Below are positions 52,510-60,498 of a stretch of 64,000 bases of DNA, piece by piece. Both the position numbers and the translations under genes were made by a program. Every line of letters starts with the position of its first letter. The first letter of the stretch is position 1. Source of the stretch: Bacteroidetes bacterium UBA7674 (GTDB lineage: Bacteria; Bacteroidota; Bacteroidia; Chitinophagales; Chitinophagaceae); NCBI GenBank assembly GCA_002483105.1, contig DLHG01000001.1, positions 186,001 to 250,000 on the forward strand, in the 5' to 3' direction. Under the pieces are notes generated by a model. That model saw only the letters and a program-made list of their open reading frames with translations, ran no database searches and was not told the DNA's origin.

Positions 52510-53754
52510 ATGAAGTATTGGAAGAAACTGTCTGTTAAAGAGCAAGATCAATGTATTACGGATGCACTAAAGCAAAATATTGACTTTAAACAAAAGATAA
52601 CATTAGGTATCCCGGCCTCATCGCTCGATCCATATGTTTTTCCTGACCATGCCGGCTTTCTGAAAGATGCACCACTGCTCAGGTGCTATGTCCAAAACCC
52701 GAATCATATAGGCTGTCATACATTGGGAGAATCCGAACTGTTCTTCAAGGGTACACAGAAGATAGAGCGCGATGTGATAGATATATTGGCCACAGATATT
52801 CTCGGTGCCGGAGTGCATAGCTGTGACGGATATATAGCCGCCGGTGGTACAGAAGCCAATATCCAGGCCATATGGATATATCGCAATTATTTCATTAAAG
52901 AATACAATGCTACCCATAACCAGATAGCTATCCTCTGTTCTGAAGACACACACTACTCTATTGCCAAGGCATCAAACCTGCAGAACATATCTTTATACCA
53001 GGTACAGGTAAATGAAGACGACAGGAAACTCGTACCGGAAAAACTGGAGCTTACAATAAAGCAGGCCATCAATGATGATATTAACTTCTTTATAGTGGTG
53101 AGTAATATGGGCACCACCATGTTTGGAAGTGTTGATGACACAGAGGTTTACACAACGTTACTTACTAAGTATAATAAACCGTTCAAGTTGCACGTAGATG
53201 GTGCCTTTGGCGGATTTATCTATCCCATCAGTTGCCCTGAGAACACAAGCAATTTCACTAATCCACACGTCTCTTCCATTACCTTAGATGCACACAAAAT
53301 GTTGCAGGCACCGTATGGCACCGGCATTTTCATTGTACGAAAGGATATGATGCAGTATGTATACACCGAGGAAGCCCAATACGTTAACGGAATGGACATT
53401 ACGTTAAGTGGAAGCAGATCGGGAACAAATGCTGTCGCCGTATGGATGATACTAACAACATACGGCCCGTATGGTTGGCTGGAGAAGATCAATAAACTAC
53501 TTTACCGGACGGATTGGTGTTGCAAAGAACTGGATAAGCAGGGCATTCTATATTACAGGCATCCGAAAATGAACATCATTACGATAAAAGCCGAAGGCAT
53601 CAGTAAGGCTATAGCTGAAGAATTTGGCTTAGTACCTGATACTCATTCCCGCGAACCGAATTGGTATAAAATAGTTGTGATGGACCACGTTGAGCTTCAT
53701 CATCTGACGCAACTCATCACCAGGCTAAAAAGTGATAAAGGCATGGTAGCTTAA
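52510..53754 (+). CDS. PLP-dependent group II decarboxylase
   Basis: 414 residues from the ATG at 52510 (an ATG 24 bases earlier lies in the promoter). The fold-type I pattern is clear: YIAAGGTEANIQAIW, the stacking His in SEDTHYSI, the Asp in HVDGAFGGF and the PLP lysine in LDAHKMLQAPYGTG. Group II decarboxylases act on glutamate, aspartate or aromatic amino acids; I cannot choose. Amino-acid decarboxylation is often induced by acid or low oxygen, consistent with the shared FNR-type operator. A terminator hairpin follows. Confidence 0.82.
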   Translation: MKYWKKLSVKEQDQCITDALKQNIDFKQKITLGIPASSLDPYVFPDHAGFLKDAPLLRCYVQNPNHIGCHTLGESELFFKGTQKIERDVIDILATDILGAGVHSCDGYIAAGGTEANIQAIWIYRNYFIKEYNATHNQIAILCSEDTHYSIAKASNLQNISLYQVQVNEDDRKLVPEKLELTIKQAINDDINFFIVVSNMGTTMFGSVDDTEVYTTLLTKYNKPFKLHVDGAFGGFIYPISCPENTSNFTNPHVSSITLDAHKMLQAPYGTGIFIVRKDMMQYVYTEEAQYVNGMDITLSGSRSGTNAVAVWMILTTYGPYGWLEKINKLLYRTDWCCKELDKQGILYYRHPKMNIITIKAEGISKAIAEEFGLVPDTHSREPNWYKIVVMDHVELHHLTQLITRLKSDKGMVA

Positions 53755-53770
53755 AACACAAGGGCATGGT

Positions 53771-53810
53771 TAAAATAACAAAAGCCGCTCAATAAGCGGC
53801 TTTTCTGTGA
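53771..53810 (+). repeat. Terminator hairpin, left copy of a direct repeat
   Basis: AAAAGCCGCT pairs with AGCGGCTTTT (53780-53804), followed by CTGTGA. The stretch is nearly identical to 55471-55509. This copy closes the decarboxylase gene. The next bases on the minus strand (TTCGAAAAAAGTCCAATCC) loosely resemble a tRNA T-loop. Confidence 0.65.
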
Positions 53811-53922
53811 ACCGGATTGGACTTTTTTCGAACCGGATTATTGAAGGATAAAAGCTGTTTTCACAGTTACCCTAAAATCGCTTGATAAGAAATAGAGATG
53901 TTTGCCATTGTTGAACACATTT

Positions 53923-54492
53923 TCAGCAAATGTTTTTTCTTATCCGGCTCAAGGAGGATTGCGTAACACCCAGATAAGATGCCAGGTAAGACAGTGGGAT
54001 GCGATTAACCAATTGCGGGTATGTTTCCATAAATGCCAAATAACGGGTGGTGGCATCTTCAGAAACCAGTGGACTGCGCCTTTCAATTTTTTGGATCAGA
54101 GATTTTTTGATGATTTTGTTTATTATACTTTCCCAACCTACTATGGTATCGGAAATATCCTCCCAATCACGCTTGGAAAAAATAATGAGCTTACAGTTTG
54201 TAACGGCCTGCACATATCCTGAAGAAGGGATTTTGTTTTCAAAACTGTCCAGATCTACGACAAAGTTATTTTCATCAATGAAATATTTGGTGACATCGTT
54301 GCCCTTATTATCATAGTAACAGACCCGGAGGATACCTTCCAAAATAAATCCGACCTGTTTTGCAATCTTTCCCGCCTCCGAAAAATAATCATCCATATTA
54401 AGCGTTAATACCCTTCCTTTTTTCGTTAGGAAGTCGATCTGTTGCGTGTTCAGGTTTCCAAACTGTAGCAGATAGTTAATTACTGTTTCCAT
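53923..54492 (-). CDS. Crp/Fnr-family regulator
   Basis: 189 residues: a cyclic-nucleotide-binding-type domain (about 1-125) and a winged helix (about 140-189, IPLSYLASYLGVTQSSLSRIRK). The Cys-free sensor and short size match the many Bacteroidetes regulators of this family with unknown ligands. It is one base from the SDR gene it follows, and both share the promoter at 55328-55372. I infer that it regulates its own operon through the TTTGCC-N4-GGCAAA palindrome there. Confidence 0.82.
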   Translation of the reverse strand: METVINYLLQFGNLNTQQIDFLTKKGRVLTLNMDDYFSEAGKIAKQVGFILEGILRVCYYDNKGNDVTKYFIDENNFVVDLDSFENKIPSSGYVQAVTNCKLIIFSKRDWEDISDTIVGWESIINKIIKKSLIQKIERRSPLVSEDATTRYLAFMETYPQLVNRIPLSYLASYLGVTQSSLSRIRKNIC

Positions 54493-54493
54493 A

Positions 54494-55303
54494 TTATTTC
54501 ATTTGGCTCATTATTAATTTGTCGAACATTCTGTCTGATAGTATTGCTTTCAAAAATAACATCAATTTAGCGCCTGAAGCTCCAGCGTATCTCGTTCTCG
54601 GACTTTTGGCCTCGATGCCTTTTTTAATGAGTTTGGCAATCACAATCGGATCCGATGCGTTTTTCTCAGTCGCCGCATACATTTTACTGACCCCTTTTGC
54701 CAAATGTCCGTATGGTGTTTCGCCCGAGATACGGTTTAGATATTCAGTTCCCAACCCCGTCATTTCGGATTTTGTTCCACCCGGTTCAATCACGATGACG
54801 TCAATGCCAAACTGTTTAACTTCTTTGCGGAGCGCATCACTCAATCCCTCAATGGCAAATTTACTCGCGTGGTACCACACGCCCATTGGCAATGTCACTT
54901 TGCCACCAATGGATGAAATATTTACGATCTTGCCGTATTTGTTTGCACGCATAATTGGCAAAACCAATTGCATCAGGCGAGCTGCGGCAAAAACGTTCAC
55001 GTCGAATTGGTATTTTGCATCAGACATCGGCATGTCTTCCAATGCTCCATAGTAGCCCGAGCCGGCATTGTTGATCAAAATATCTATTCGACCTGCTTCT
55101 GTCAGAATTTGTTCCACGCAAGCCACAATACTGTCTTCTTTCGTAACATCCCAAAATAGCGGTTTGATATCGAAGTTTTTCAGCTCTTCCATTCTCTCCA
55201 CCCTGCGTGCGGTGGCGTACACATTATACCCGTTTTGCGCCAAAAAAATTGCGTTTTTTTTTCCAATGCCAGATGATGCTCCGGTAATCAACACTGTTTT
55301 CAT
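54494..55303 (-). CDS. Short-chain dehydrogenase/reductase
   Basis: 269 residues. TGASSGIGKK for cofactor binding, INNAG intact, and catalytic YHASK in GVWYHASKFAIEGL; the extended C-terminus places it among the oxidoreductases with broad carbonyl substrates. It is the first gene of a two-gene unit with the Crp/Fnr-type regulator, within a segment bounded by direct repeats. The substrate is unknown. Confidence 0.87.
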   Translation of the reverse strand: MKTVLITGASSGIGKKNAIFLAQNGYNVYATARRVERMEELKNFDIKPLFWDVTKEDSIVACVEQILTEAGRIDILINNAGSGYYGALEDMPMSDAKYQFDVNVFAAARLMQLVLPIMRANKYGKIVNISSIGGKVTLPMGVWYHASKFAIEGLSDALRKEVKQFGIDVIVIEPGGTKSEMTGLGTEYLNRISGETPYGHLAKGVSKMYAATEKNASDPIVIAKLIKKGIEAKSPRTRYAGASGAKLMLFLKAILSDRMFDKLIMSQMK

Positions 55304-55327
55304 TTTTTTATTCTTTTATTAACCCTG

Positions 55328-55372
55328 CAAAGGTTGTCCATTTAAAAATCAAAATATTTGCCCTATGGCAAA
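55328..55372 (-). promoter_or_regulatory. Operator TTTGCC-N4-GGCAAA and -7 element of the SDR-Crp unit
   Basis: The palindrome TTTGCC-CTAT-GGCAAA spans 55357-55372; a -7-like AACCTTTG lies at 55328-55335, again at the spacing used by the FNR-type sites. The sequence differs from TGAY-N4-RTCA, which fits a different Crp-family regulator, presumably the one encoded in this unit. Confidence 0.5.
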
Positions 55373-55470
55373 AAGTGATTTCAATGGTCGGATAAGTGAA
55401 TTCTTAGAAATTGGATTCGAGCCTATAATTAACTCACAATAGGCAACTTACAAGAATGTGCAGAATGTAT

Positions 55471-55510
55471 CAAAATAGGAAAGCCGCTCAATGAGCGGCT
55501 TTTCTGTGAT
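55471..55510. repeat. Orphan hairpin, right copy of the direct repeat
   Basis: AAAGCCGCT pairs with AGCGGCTTT (55480-55502), then CTGTGAT. It matches 53771-53810 closely, but no plus-strand gene precedes it. On the minus strand it directly follows the tRNA-like fragment, as a tRNA terminator would. Confidence 0.6.
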
Positions 55511-55526
55511 CCCGTTGGGACTCGAA
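55507..55526 (-). other. tRNA 3'-end-like fragment, possible attachment site
   Basis: Read on the minus strand it is TTCGAGTCCCAACGGGATCA: a T-loop, one T-stem strand and seven acceptor-stem bases plus a discriminator A. No tRNA body precedes it. Such 3' ends mark the insertion sites of integrative elements. The matching whole tRNA would have to lie outside the window. Confidence 0.45.
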
Positions 55527-55748
55527 ATATGTGGTTAAAGCATTGACAATCAATACCTTTTTATTATTGGTCGATTTTTAGTCGATTAATTTCAAGAACT
55601 TATCTGATTCGGCACCTAATTTTACTCAAGCTTACTTTAGTTTACAAAGTTACAAGAATCACTACAATTTTAAGTCCGTGAATACCCGTCTTTCGACTGT
55701 AGTTTGGTAATATATTTTATCATATTTTGTATATACAATCTATATACT

Positions 55749-57473
55749 ATGACAAAGCCCCCAATCATTAATGCACACACTCATATATTTACGAGTGACC
55801 ACGTACCTCCATACCTTGCAAAGAAGTTTCTTCCTCCACTTATTCACGGATTAGTATCTCTCACCTGGATAGTGTGGCTATTCAAAAAATGGTATAAAGG
55901 CCCCTATTCATGGCAATTCAAGCCTTGGTACAAGAAAGCGGCAATGTCTATCTACCGCTTTAAAATAGCAATTACACGTACCTATCTTCTATACATCGCA
56001 TATTTAGTTGCCGGTATTTGGTTAACTATACAAGCATTGTATATCCTCCTAGATATAATGCACTCCATAAGCCCCACAGATTCAAAGTTCTTCTTGAAGA
56101 TCCAATCATTCAAAGAATGGTTGATCGCAAATAACATCCTGTTGGCTGACCCAAGTATCTTTCAAAGTATCGTCATCATTGTAGCGCTTTTTCTACTGTT
56201 CCCCAGTGGCAGGAATCTGATCATGTTCATCTTCAAAAAAATATGGAGCGTTTTCGGAATGTTGCCGGGTAAACACTCGAAGGAACTTATCTCCCGCTAT
56301 ATCAACTTAGGGCGATATGCCTTTCACGAGAATCAAAGTTCGATATTCCAGCGGCTTCGCGACCAATATCCTAAAGGGACCGGCTTTGTTGTATTACCTA
56401 TGGATATGAAATACATGGACGCTGGTCCTCTAAAAACTGACTACCGCGACCAAATGAAAGAACTGGCGGAAATGAAGGCCCGAAAATCCTACAAAGAAAT
56501 ATTTCATCCTTTTGTATTCATAGACCCAAGGAGGATGGAAGAAGAACCCGATTTTTTCAGGTATACTTCAAACAACGGGTCAGTTTCCTTAGAGCAGTGC
56601 TTTGTAAAAGAGTATATAGAAGATAAAGGCTTTAGCGGGTTCAAAATATATCCGGCCCTAGGTTACTACCCTTTTGATGAAAACCTGCTCCCGCTTTGGA
56701 AGTATGCTGCAGATAACGAGATCCCAATAATGACCCACTGCATAAGGGGAACTATCTTCTACCGGGGCGACAAGAAAAAAGAATGGGACGAGCACCCGGT
56801 ATTTCAACAATCTATCGACGACAATGAATACTGCCCGCTTCTGCTTTCAGAAATGAAGAATGTCGAATTTAGCATCAATTTCACCCACCCGCTCAACTAT
56901 CTATGCCTGTTACATGAACCTTTCTTAAGAAAGCTTGTGAGCAAATCAGCTCAAAAAGTGAAAGATGTATTTGGTTATGCCAATGATGAAACACCATTAA
57001 AGTATAACCTTGAAAAACTGAAGATCTGCTTCGCTCACTTCGGCGGGGATGATGAATGGAAAAGATTCTTTGAACTGGACAGGAACAATTACAGTAACCA
57101 CGTTATCAAATATCCTGAAAGAGGTATTGACTTCTTCAGGAATGTAGATGGTACAGAGTCTAAAGGAAAAATAGAATATTTATGGAAGTATGTAGATTGG
57201 TACTCCATTATCTGTAGTATAATGATACAATATGACAATATATACGCCGACATCAGCTATATATCGCACGACGAGCAAATACACTCGTTACTAAAAACGA
57301 CTCTTGCACATGAACGTATGCGCTCAAGGGTTCTATTTGGCACTGACTTTTATGTAGTTAGGAATCACAGGTCTGAGAAGAACATTTTGAGTAATACGAT
57401 TGCTGGCTTATCCGACGAGGAATTTAACCTTATCGCGCGCACCAATACTGTTTCATATTTATTAAGGAAATAA
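55749..57473 (+). CDS. Amidohydrolase with two inserted membrane helices
   Basis: 574 residues from ATG 55749. The TIM-barrel amidohydrolase motifs are in order: HTH (H10, H12), a Lys region GFKIYPALGY, MTHC, AHFGG and the Asp in FGTDFY, so metal binding is probably intact. Between the HxH and the rest of the barrel two hydrophobic helices (about 78-102 and 138-160) are inserted, so the enzyme is membrane-bound. Substrate unknown; Amidohydro_2-type relatives cleave or decarboxylate small molecules. Its stop codon abuts the stop of the convergent HNH gene with no base between. Confidence 0.75.
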   Translation: MTKPPIINAHTHIFTSDHVPPYLAKKFLPPLIHGLVSLTWIVWLFKKWYKGPYSWQFKPWYKKAAMSIYRFKIAITRTYLLYIAYLVAGIWLTIQALYILLDIMHSISPTDSKFFLKIQSFKEWLIANNILLADPSIFQSIVIIVALFLLFPSGRNLIMFIFKKIWSVFGMLPGKHSKELISRYINLGRYAFHENQSSIFQRLRDQYPKGTGFVVLPMDMKYMDAGPLKTDYRDQMKELAEMKARKSYKEIFHPFVFIDPRRMEEEPDFFRYTSNNGSVSLEQCFVKEYIEDKGFSGFKIYPALGYYPFDENLLPLWKYAADNEIPIMTHCIRGTIFYRGDKKKEWDEHPVFQQSIDDNEYCPLLLSEMKNVEFSINFTHPLNYLCLLHEPFLRKLVSKSAQKVKDVFGYANDETPLKYNLEKLKICFAHFGGDDEWKRFFELDRNNYSNHVIKYPERGIDFFRNVDGTESKGKIEYLWKYVDWYSIICSIMIQYDNIYADISYISHDEQIHSLLKTTLAHERMRSRVLFGTDFYVVRNHRSEKNILSNTIAGLSDEEFNLIARTNTVSYLLRK

Positions 57474-58316
57474 CTATAAGATACCGCTTTGACTTAAGAA
57501 CCTGCGAATGAAGAATCTCGCCATACCTGCATATGGTTCATCGGCATTGGTATACACAAGCAGTTGGTCCAGTTCGAAACGGAATATATTTTTCTGTTCC
57601 TCTGTCTGGTCAACATCAAGCCTGTTATACTCCCTTTTAACACGTTCTATCTGGAACAGCACCTGGCTGAACCTTTGTTTTCGCTCAGAGACCAGTTCAT
57701 GGCGATGGAGGACATAAACGTCTATTGAAGCCTTGCCCATTTCACTAACACCTTGTATAACTCCCTCAGTATCATCATAGGAAAAATGCTCTTCAGGGTT
57801 CTCCTTGCAGGGGTTGATAAGTAACCTGACCTTTTCTTCCTCCTCAAAGGCATCCGGTGACATATCATGCCGACTTACTCTCTTAGACTCATCGGCCAAT
57901 GGAAACTGATCAAGCTTACCTCTTGACTTGAGTTCATCCTCTTTGTACAACAAATGCCTTCTGCTCTGGTTGCAGTGCATACAGGATAATAAGAGATTGT
58001 CCCAGTCATTTGCCAGCCAATAGTATCCAGGCGTTTGAGGATTCTTCTCATTCACTTTACCCTTAGGCCTGAAATGTTCAATATCACCGTCTGACACGTG
58101 CCGGTAATGGCTTTCACAGTATGCACATTTTGCAAATACCTTCTTTAGCTCATCCTTTACTAAGGGATCCCCGTAATGGTCGAATTTAAATGCCTTTGCG
58201 CCGGGCACTGCAGCTGTATAGTGCTCAATAGCAAGTTGTGTCTCTTTGTGCCATTTCCTTTTTTTATCAGAAAGAAATGCAGGAGCTGGTGGCCGTTCTA
58301 TCTTTATCATAGCCAA
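57474..58316 (-). CDS. HNH protein (PtuB/TIGR02646-like)
   Basis: 280 residues. The HNH core is visible: CAYCES (C64, C67), the catalytic His region DIEHFRPK (about 79-85), YYWLANDWDNLLLSC and SCMHCN (C112, C115, N116). This is the form seen in the HNH component of Septu and of some retron systems (TIGR02646). It overlaps the end of the ATPase-HNH gene by ten bases, so it is translationally coupled. With its partner it may form a nuclease triggered by the ATPase. Confidence 0.8.
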   Translation of the reverse strand: MAMIKIERPPAPAFLSDKKRKWHKETQLAIEHYTAAVPGAKAFKFDHYGDPLVKDELKKVFAKCAYCESHYRHVSDGDIEHFRPKGKVNEKNPQTPGYYWLANDWDNLLLSCMHCNQSRRHLLYKEDELKSRGKLDQFPLADESKRVSRHDMSPDAFEEEEKVRLLINPCKENPEEHFSYDDTEGVIQGVSEMGKASIDVYVLHRHELVSERKQRFSQVLFQIERVKREYNRLDVDQTEEQKNIFRFELDQLLVYTNADEPYAGMARFFIRRFLSQSGIL

Positions 58317-60475
58317 TCCAGTTTCTTGTCACTGATCATGTTTTTTACCATGTTCACCGTCTCATCCTTTATAGTTTCTCTTGGGATAAAATTGTCGTCG
58401 TGCCTTTGAGCGAGACTTTCATTGATAACCCTATACAATGTCTGCATATGAGGATTGGAACCCAACATCTCCTTGTCTGTCAATATCTTCTGATATCGTT
58501 CTATATTCTGCTTGTCCTCATCGGTCCGCTCGTTCTCAATTTTGCTAAGAAGTTTGTAATACTCCTCGTATACTTTCTCACCTTCACTATCCATAGTATT
58601 GACAAGCCCGAACAGGTCGGAGGTAAGCAGTTGGTCTATTCTCAACAGGTTGTGGTCGGGCAGTTTGGACTTATCAAGGACAACCACATGCTTCTCCTTG
58701 CCTTTCCCATGCTCTGAAACGAACACTACAACTTCTCCATGAGAAAGCCCTCTCAAACACAATGGCTCATGGCTGGTGACGATAAACTGAAGTTTAGGGA
58801 ATGCCCGTCTTAATGCACCCACTATCTTCATTCTCCACCGGGGATGTAAATGGTTACCTAGTTCGTCTATCAGCACTATTCCCTGGGTTGAATGATAACC
58901 CGCGGTATCAACGGACAAAGTTTGCATGATGTCACAGGCGAGGGCAATTATGGCTTTATAGCCATCACTTAACTCATCCAGCTTGAAATCACCATCGTAG
59001 CTTTGTATTTTCAGCTCTCCTTCATCTAGTATTAACAGTTCCCCCTCATTCATATCCAACAGATCAAATAACGCAGGGGCAATTCTACTCTCAAATTCAT
59101 TACTACGTAACTCCAACAACCACTTTTTTACATCCAGCAGGGAAACACTGTAGTCGAACAAATTCAAGACATTCGCAAACCTGGTACGGTGTCCGGGGTC
59201 ATATTCCAGTTTACCCATGGGTAAAAGCCTGGTAGCTCCATATGCGAGTATGAAGATAGGCGGCTCTTCTACTGCTGTTATAAACTCCTTTTCATTAAAA
59301 TGTAGTTCTATAGGAGCGGTATGCTCATAGCTATACACCTTAACAAAGCCCTTCTTTTTACCTCGCTTCAATATCTCACGGGGGCTAACGTCAATGTTCT
59401 TCAGTTGCTCCCTTCCTGCAAGTGTCAAGGCGATAGCTTGCAGAATGGAACTCTTACCAATACCATTATCGCCAAGTAGTAATAACCAGGATTCTCTTAG
59501 GTCAATTTCATTGGCAGGCAATACATCAAGCTTGAGTTTCTCAATACTTCTGAAATTCTCTATCTCTATCGCCCTTATTGAGAACCTCATTATTTCAGAG
59601 AGCTGATCATTGAGCGTATCTAAGTTTTGCATCGAGGCAGTGACTTCCATCATAGGAGGAGCCATTGCCTTATACATCTCATTACCGGGAGGCTTTGCTC
59701 TTTTCCTGCTACTACCTGCATTCTCCCATCCATCAGCATTGTTACTATACCATTCTTTAAAAACGGCTCTCAACATGCCGGCATATTCCTGTTGAGGGGC
59801 ATCAGAAAATAGTTCTGCAACGTATTTTTTCAGGTCAGTGATAACCTTCGCACTGGACTTTGCCTGGAATGCAACAAGCCTGCTTAGGAACTTCCTGGCG
59901 CAATTTGAGCGGGCCACAATCAACTCCTGCCTGTTTAATCCCAATATCTCTATTGTAATATGCCCTTTCTCTGTTAAGCCAGTGCACTGCCCGTCTGGTT
60001 TGAAATGTATATGTTCTTCAGGGACATCAACACACGGATCAACAAAAAGTGGCTTTTCATTCTGTAACAGCGCGCCTTTAGCAGTCACCATCGCCCGTAT
60101 CCCTTCCACGGGAAACCAATCCCGCTTATACTTTACATTGCATATCTGGCAGCTGAGATATATGTTTTCCCATTCATAGGCAAGCCACCAGTAATGTTCC
60201 GGTGAGAACTCCTTATTCAGGTTCCGGCTGCCGGCCTTCGGTCTGAAGGTATCCAATTCGCTAACAGATACAGACCTGATAGCACTTTCACAATAGGCGC
60301 ATTTATGGTTGAATACGGAAGCTATTTCCTTTGTAATGGGTTCAAAGAGCCTGGAGTCAAATTTCAAGCGGCTCTGACTTACACTTCTTCGCTGATCAGC
60401 AATATTGCTGTTGGCCCTTAAAACTCTTTCAGATTTAAAATAACTTGGCGACTCCGGTCGTATTATCCTAATCAT
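58307..60475 (-). CDS. HNH-ATPase fusion protein (PtuB-PtuA-like)
   Basis: 722 residues. The N-terminal HNH domain has CAYCES (C59, C62), ELDTFRPK, YWWLAYEWENIYLSCQICN (C109, C112). The C-terminal two thirds are an SMC/OLD-like ATPase: Walker A GDNGIGKSS (about 334-342), signature LSDGYK (about 500), Walker B GIVLIDELGNHLHP (about 530-543) and H-loop TSHEP. No TOPRIM domain follows. Septu defence uses separate ATPase and HNH genes; here one HNH is fused and a second follows. A defence role is inferred, not shown. Confidence 0.82.
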   Translation of the reverse strand: MIRIIRPESPSYFKSERVLRANSNIADQRRSVSQSRLKFDSRLFEPITKEIASVFNHKCAYCESAIRSVSVSELDTFRPKAGSRNLNKEFSPEHYWWLAYEWENIYLSCQICNVKYKRDWFPVEGIRAMVTAKGALLQNEKPLFVDPCVDVPEEHIHFKPDGQCTGLTEKGHITIEILGLNRQELIVARSNCARKFLSRLVAFQAKSSAKVITDLKKYVAELFSDAPQQEYAGMLRAVFKEWYSNNADGWENAGSSRKRAKPPGNEMYKAMAPPMMEVTASMQNLDTLNDQLSEIMRFSIRAIEIENFRSIEKLKLDVLPANEIDLRESWLLLLGDNGIGKSSILQAIALTLAGREQLKNIDVSPREILKRGKKKGFVKVYSYEHTAPIELHFNEKEFITAVEEPPIFILAYGATRLLPMGKLEYDPGHRTRFANVLNLFDYSVSLLDVKKWLLELRSNEFESRIAPALFDLLDMNEGELLILDEGELKIQSYDGDFKLDELSDGYKAIIALACDIMQTLSVDTAGYHSTQGIVLIDELGNHLHPRWRMKIVGALRRAFPKLQFIVTSHEPLCLRGLSHGEVVVFVSEHGKGKEKHVVVLDKSKLPDHNLLRIDQLLTSDLFGLVNTMDSEGEKVYEEYYKLLSKIENERTDEDKQNIERYQKILTDKEMLGSNPHMQTLYRVINESLAQRHDDNFIPRETIKDETVNMVKNMISDKKLDWL

Positions 60476-60498
60476 ACGATTTTAAATTAAAAAGAATA

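Larger units (their letters stand above)
55304..55748. other. Gene-free stretch between the SDR cassette and the island
   Basis: No supported gene is seen in these 445 bases. Contents: the SDR promoter and palindrome (55328-55372), the right copy of the hairpin repeat (55471-55509), the tRNA-like fragment (55507-55526) and an AT-rich stretch (55530-55748) that holds the amidohydrolase promoter region without a clear -7 element. Confidence 0.6.

Noticed and set aside
55507..55526. A functional tRNA gene
   Set aside because: Only the 3' 20 bases fit a tRNA; upstream sequence on that strand has no D-arm or anticodon arm.
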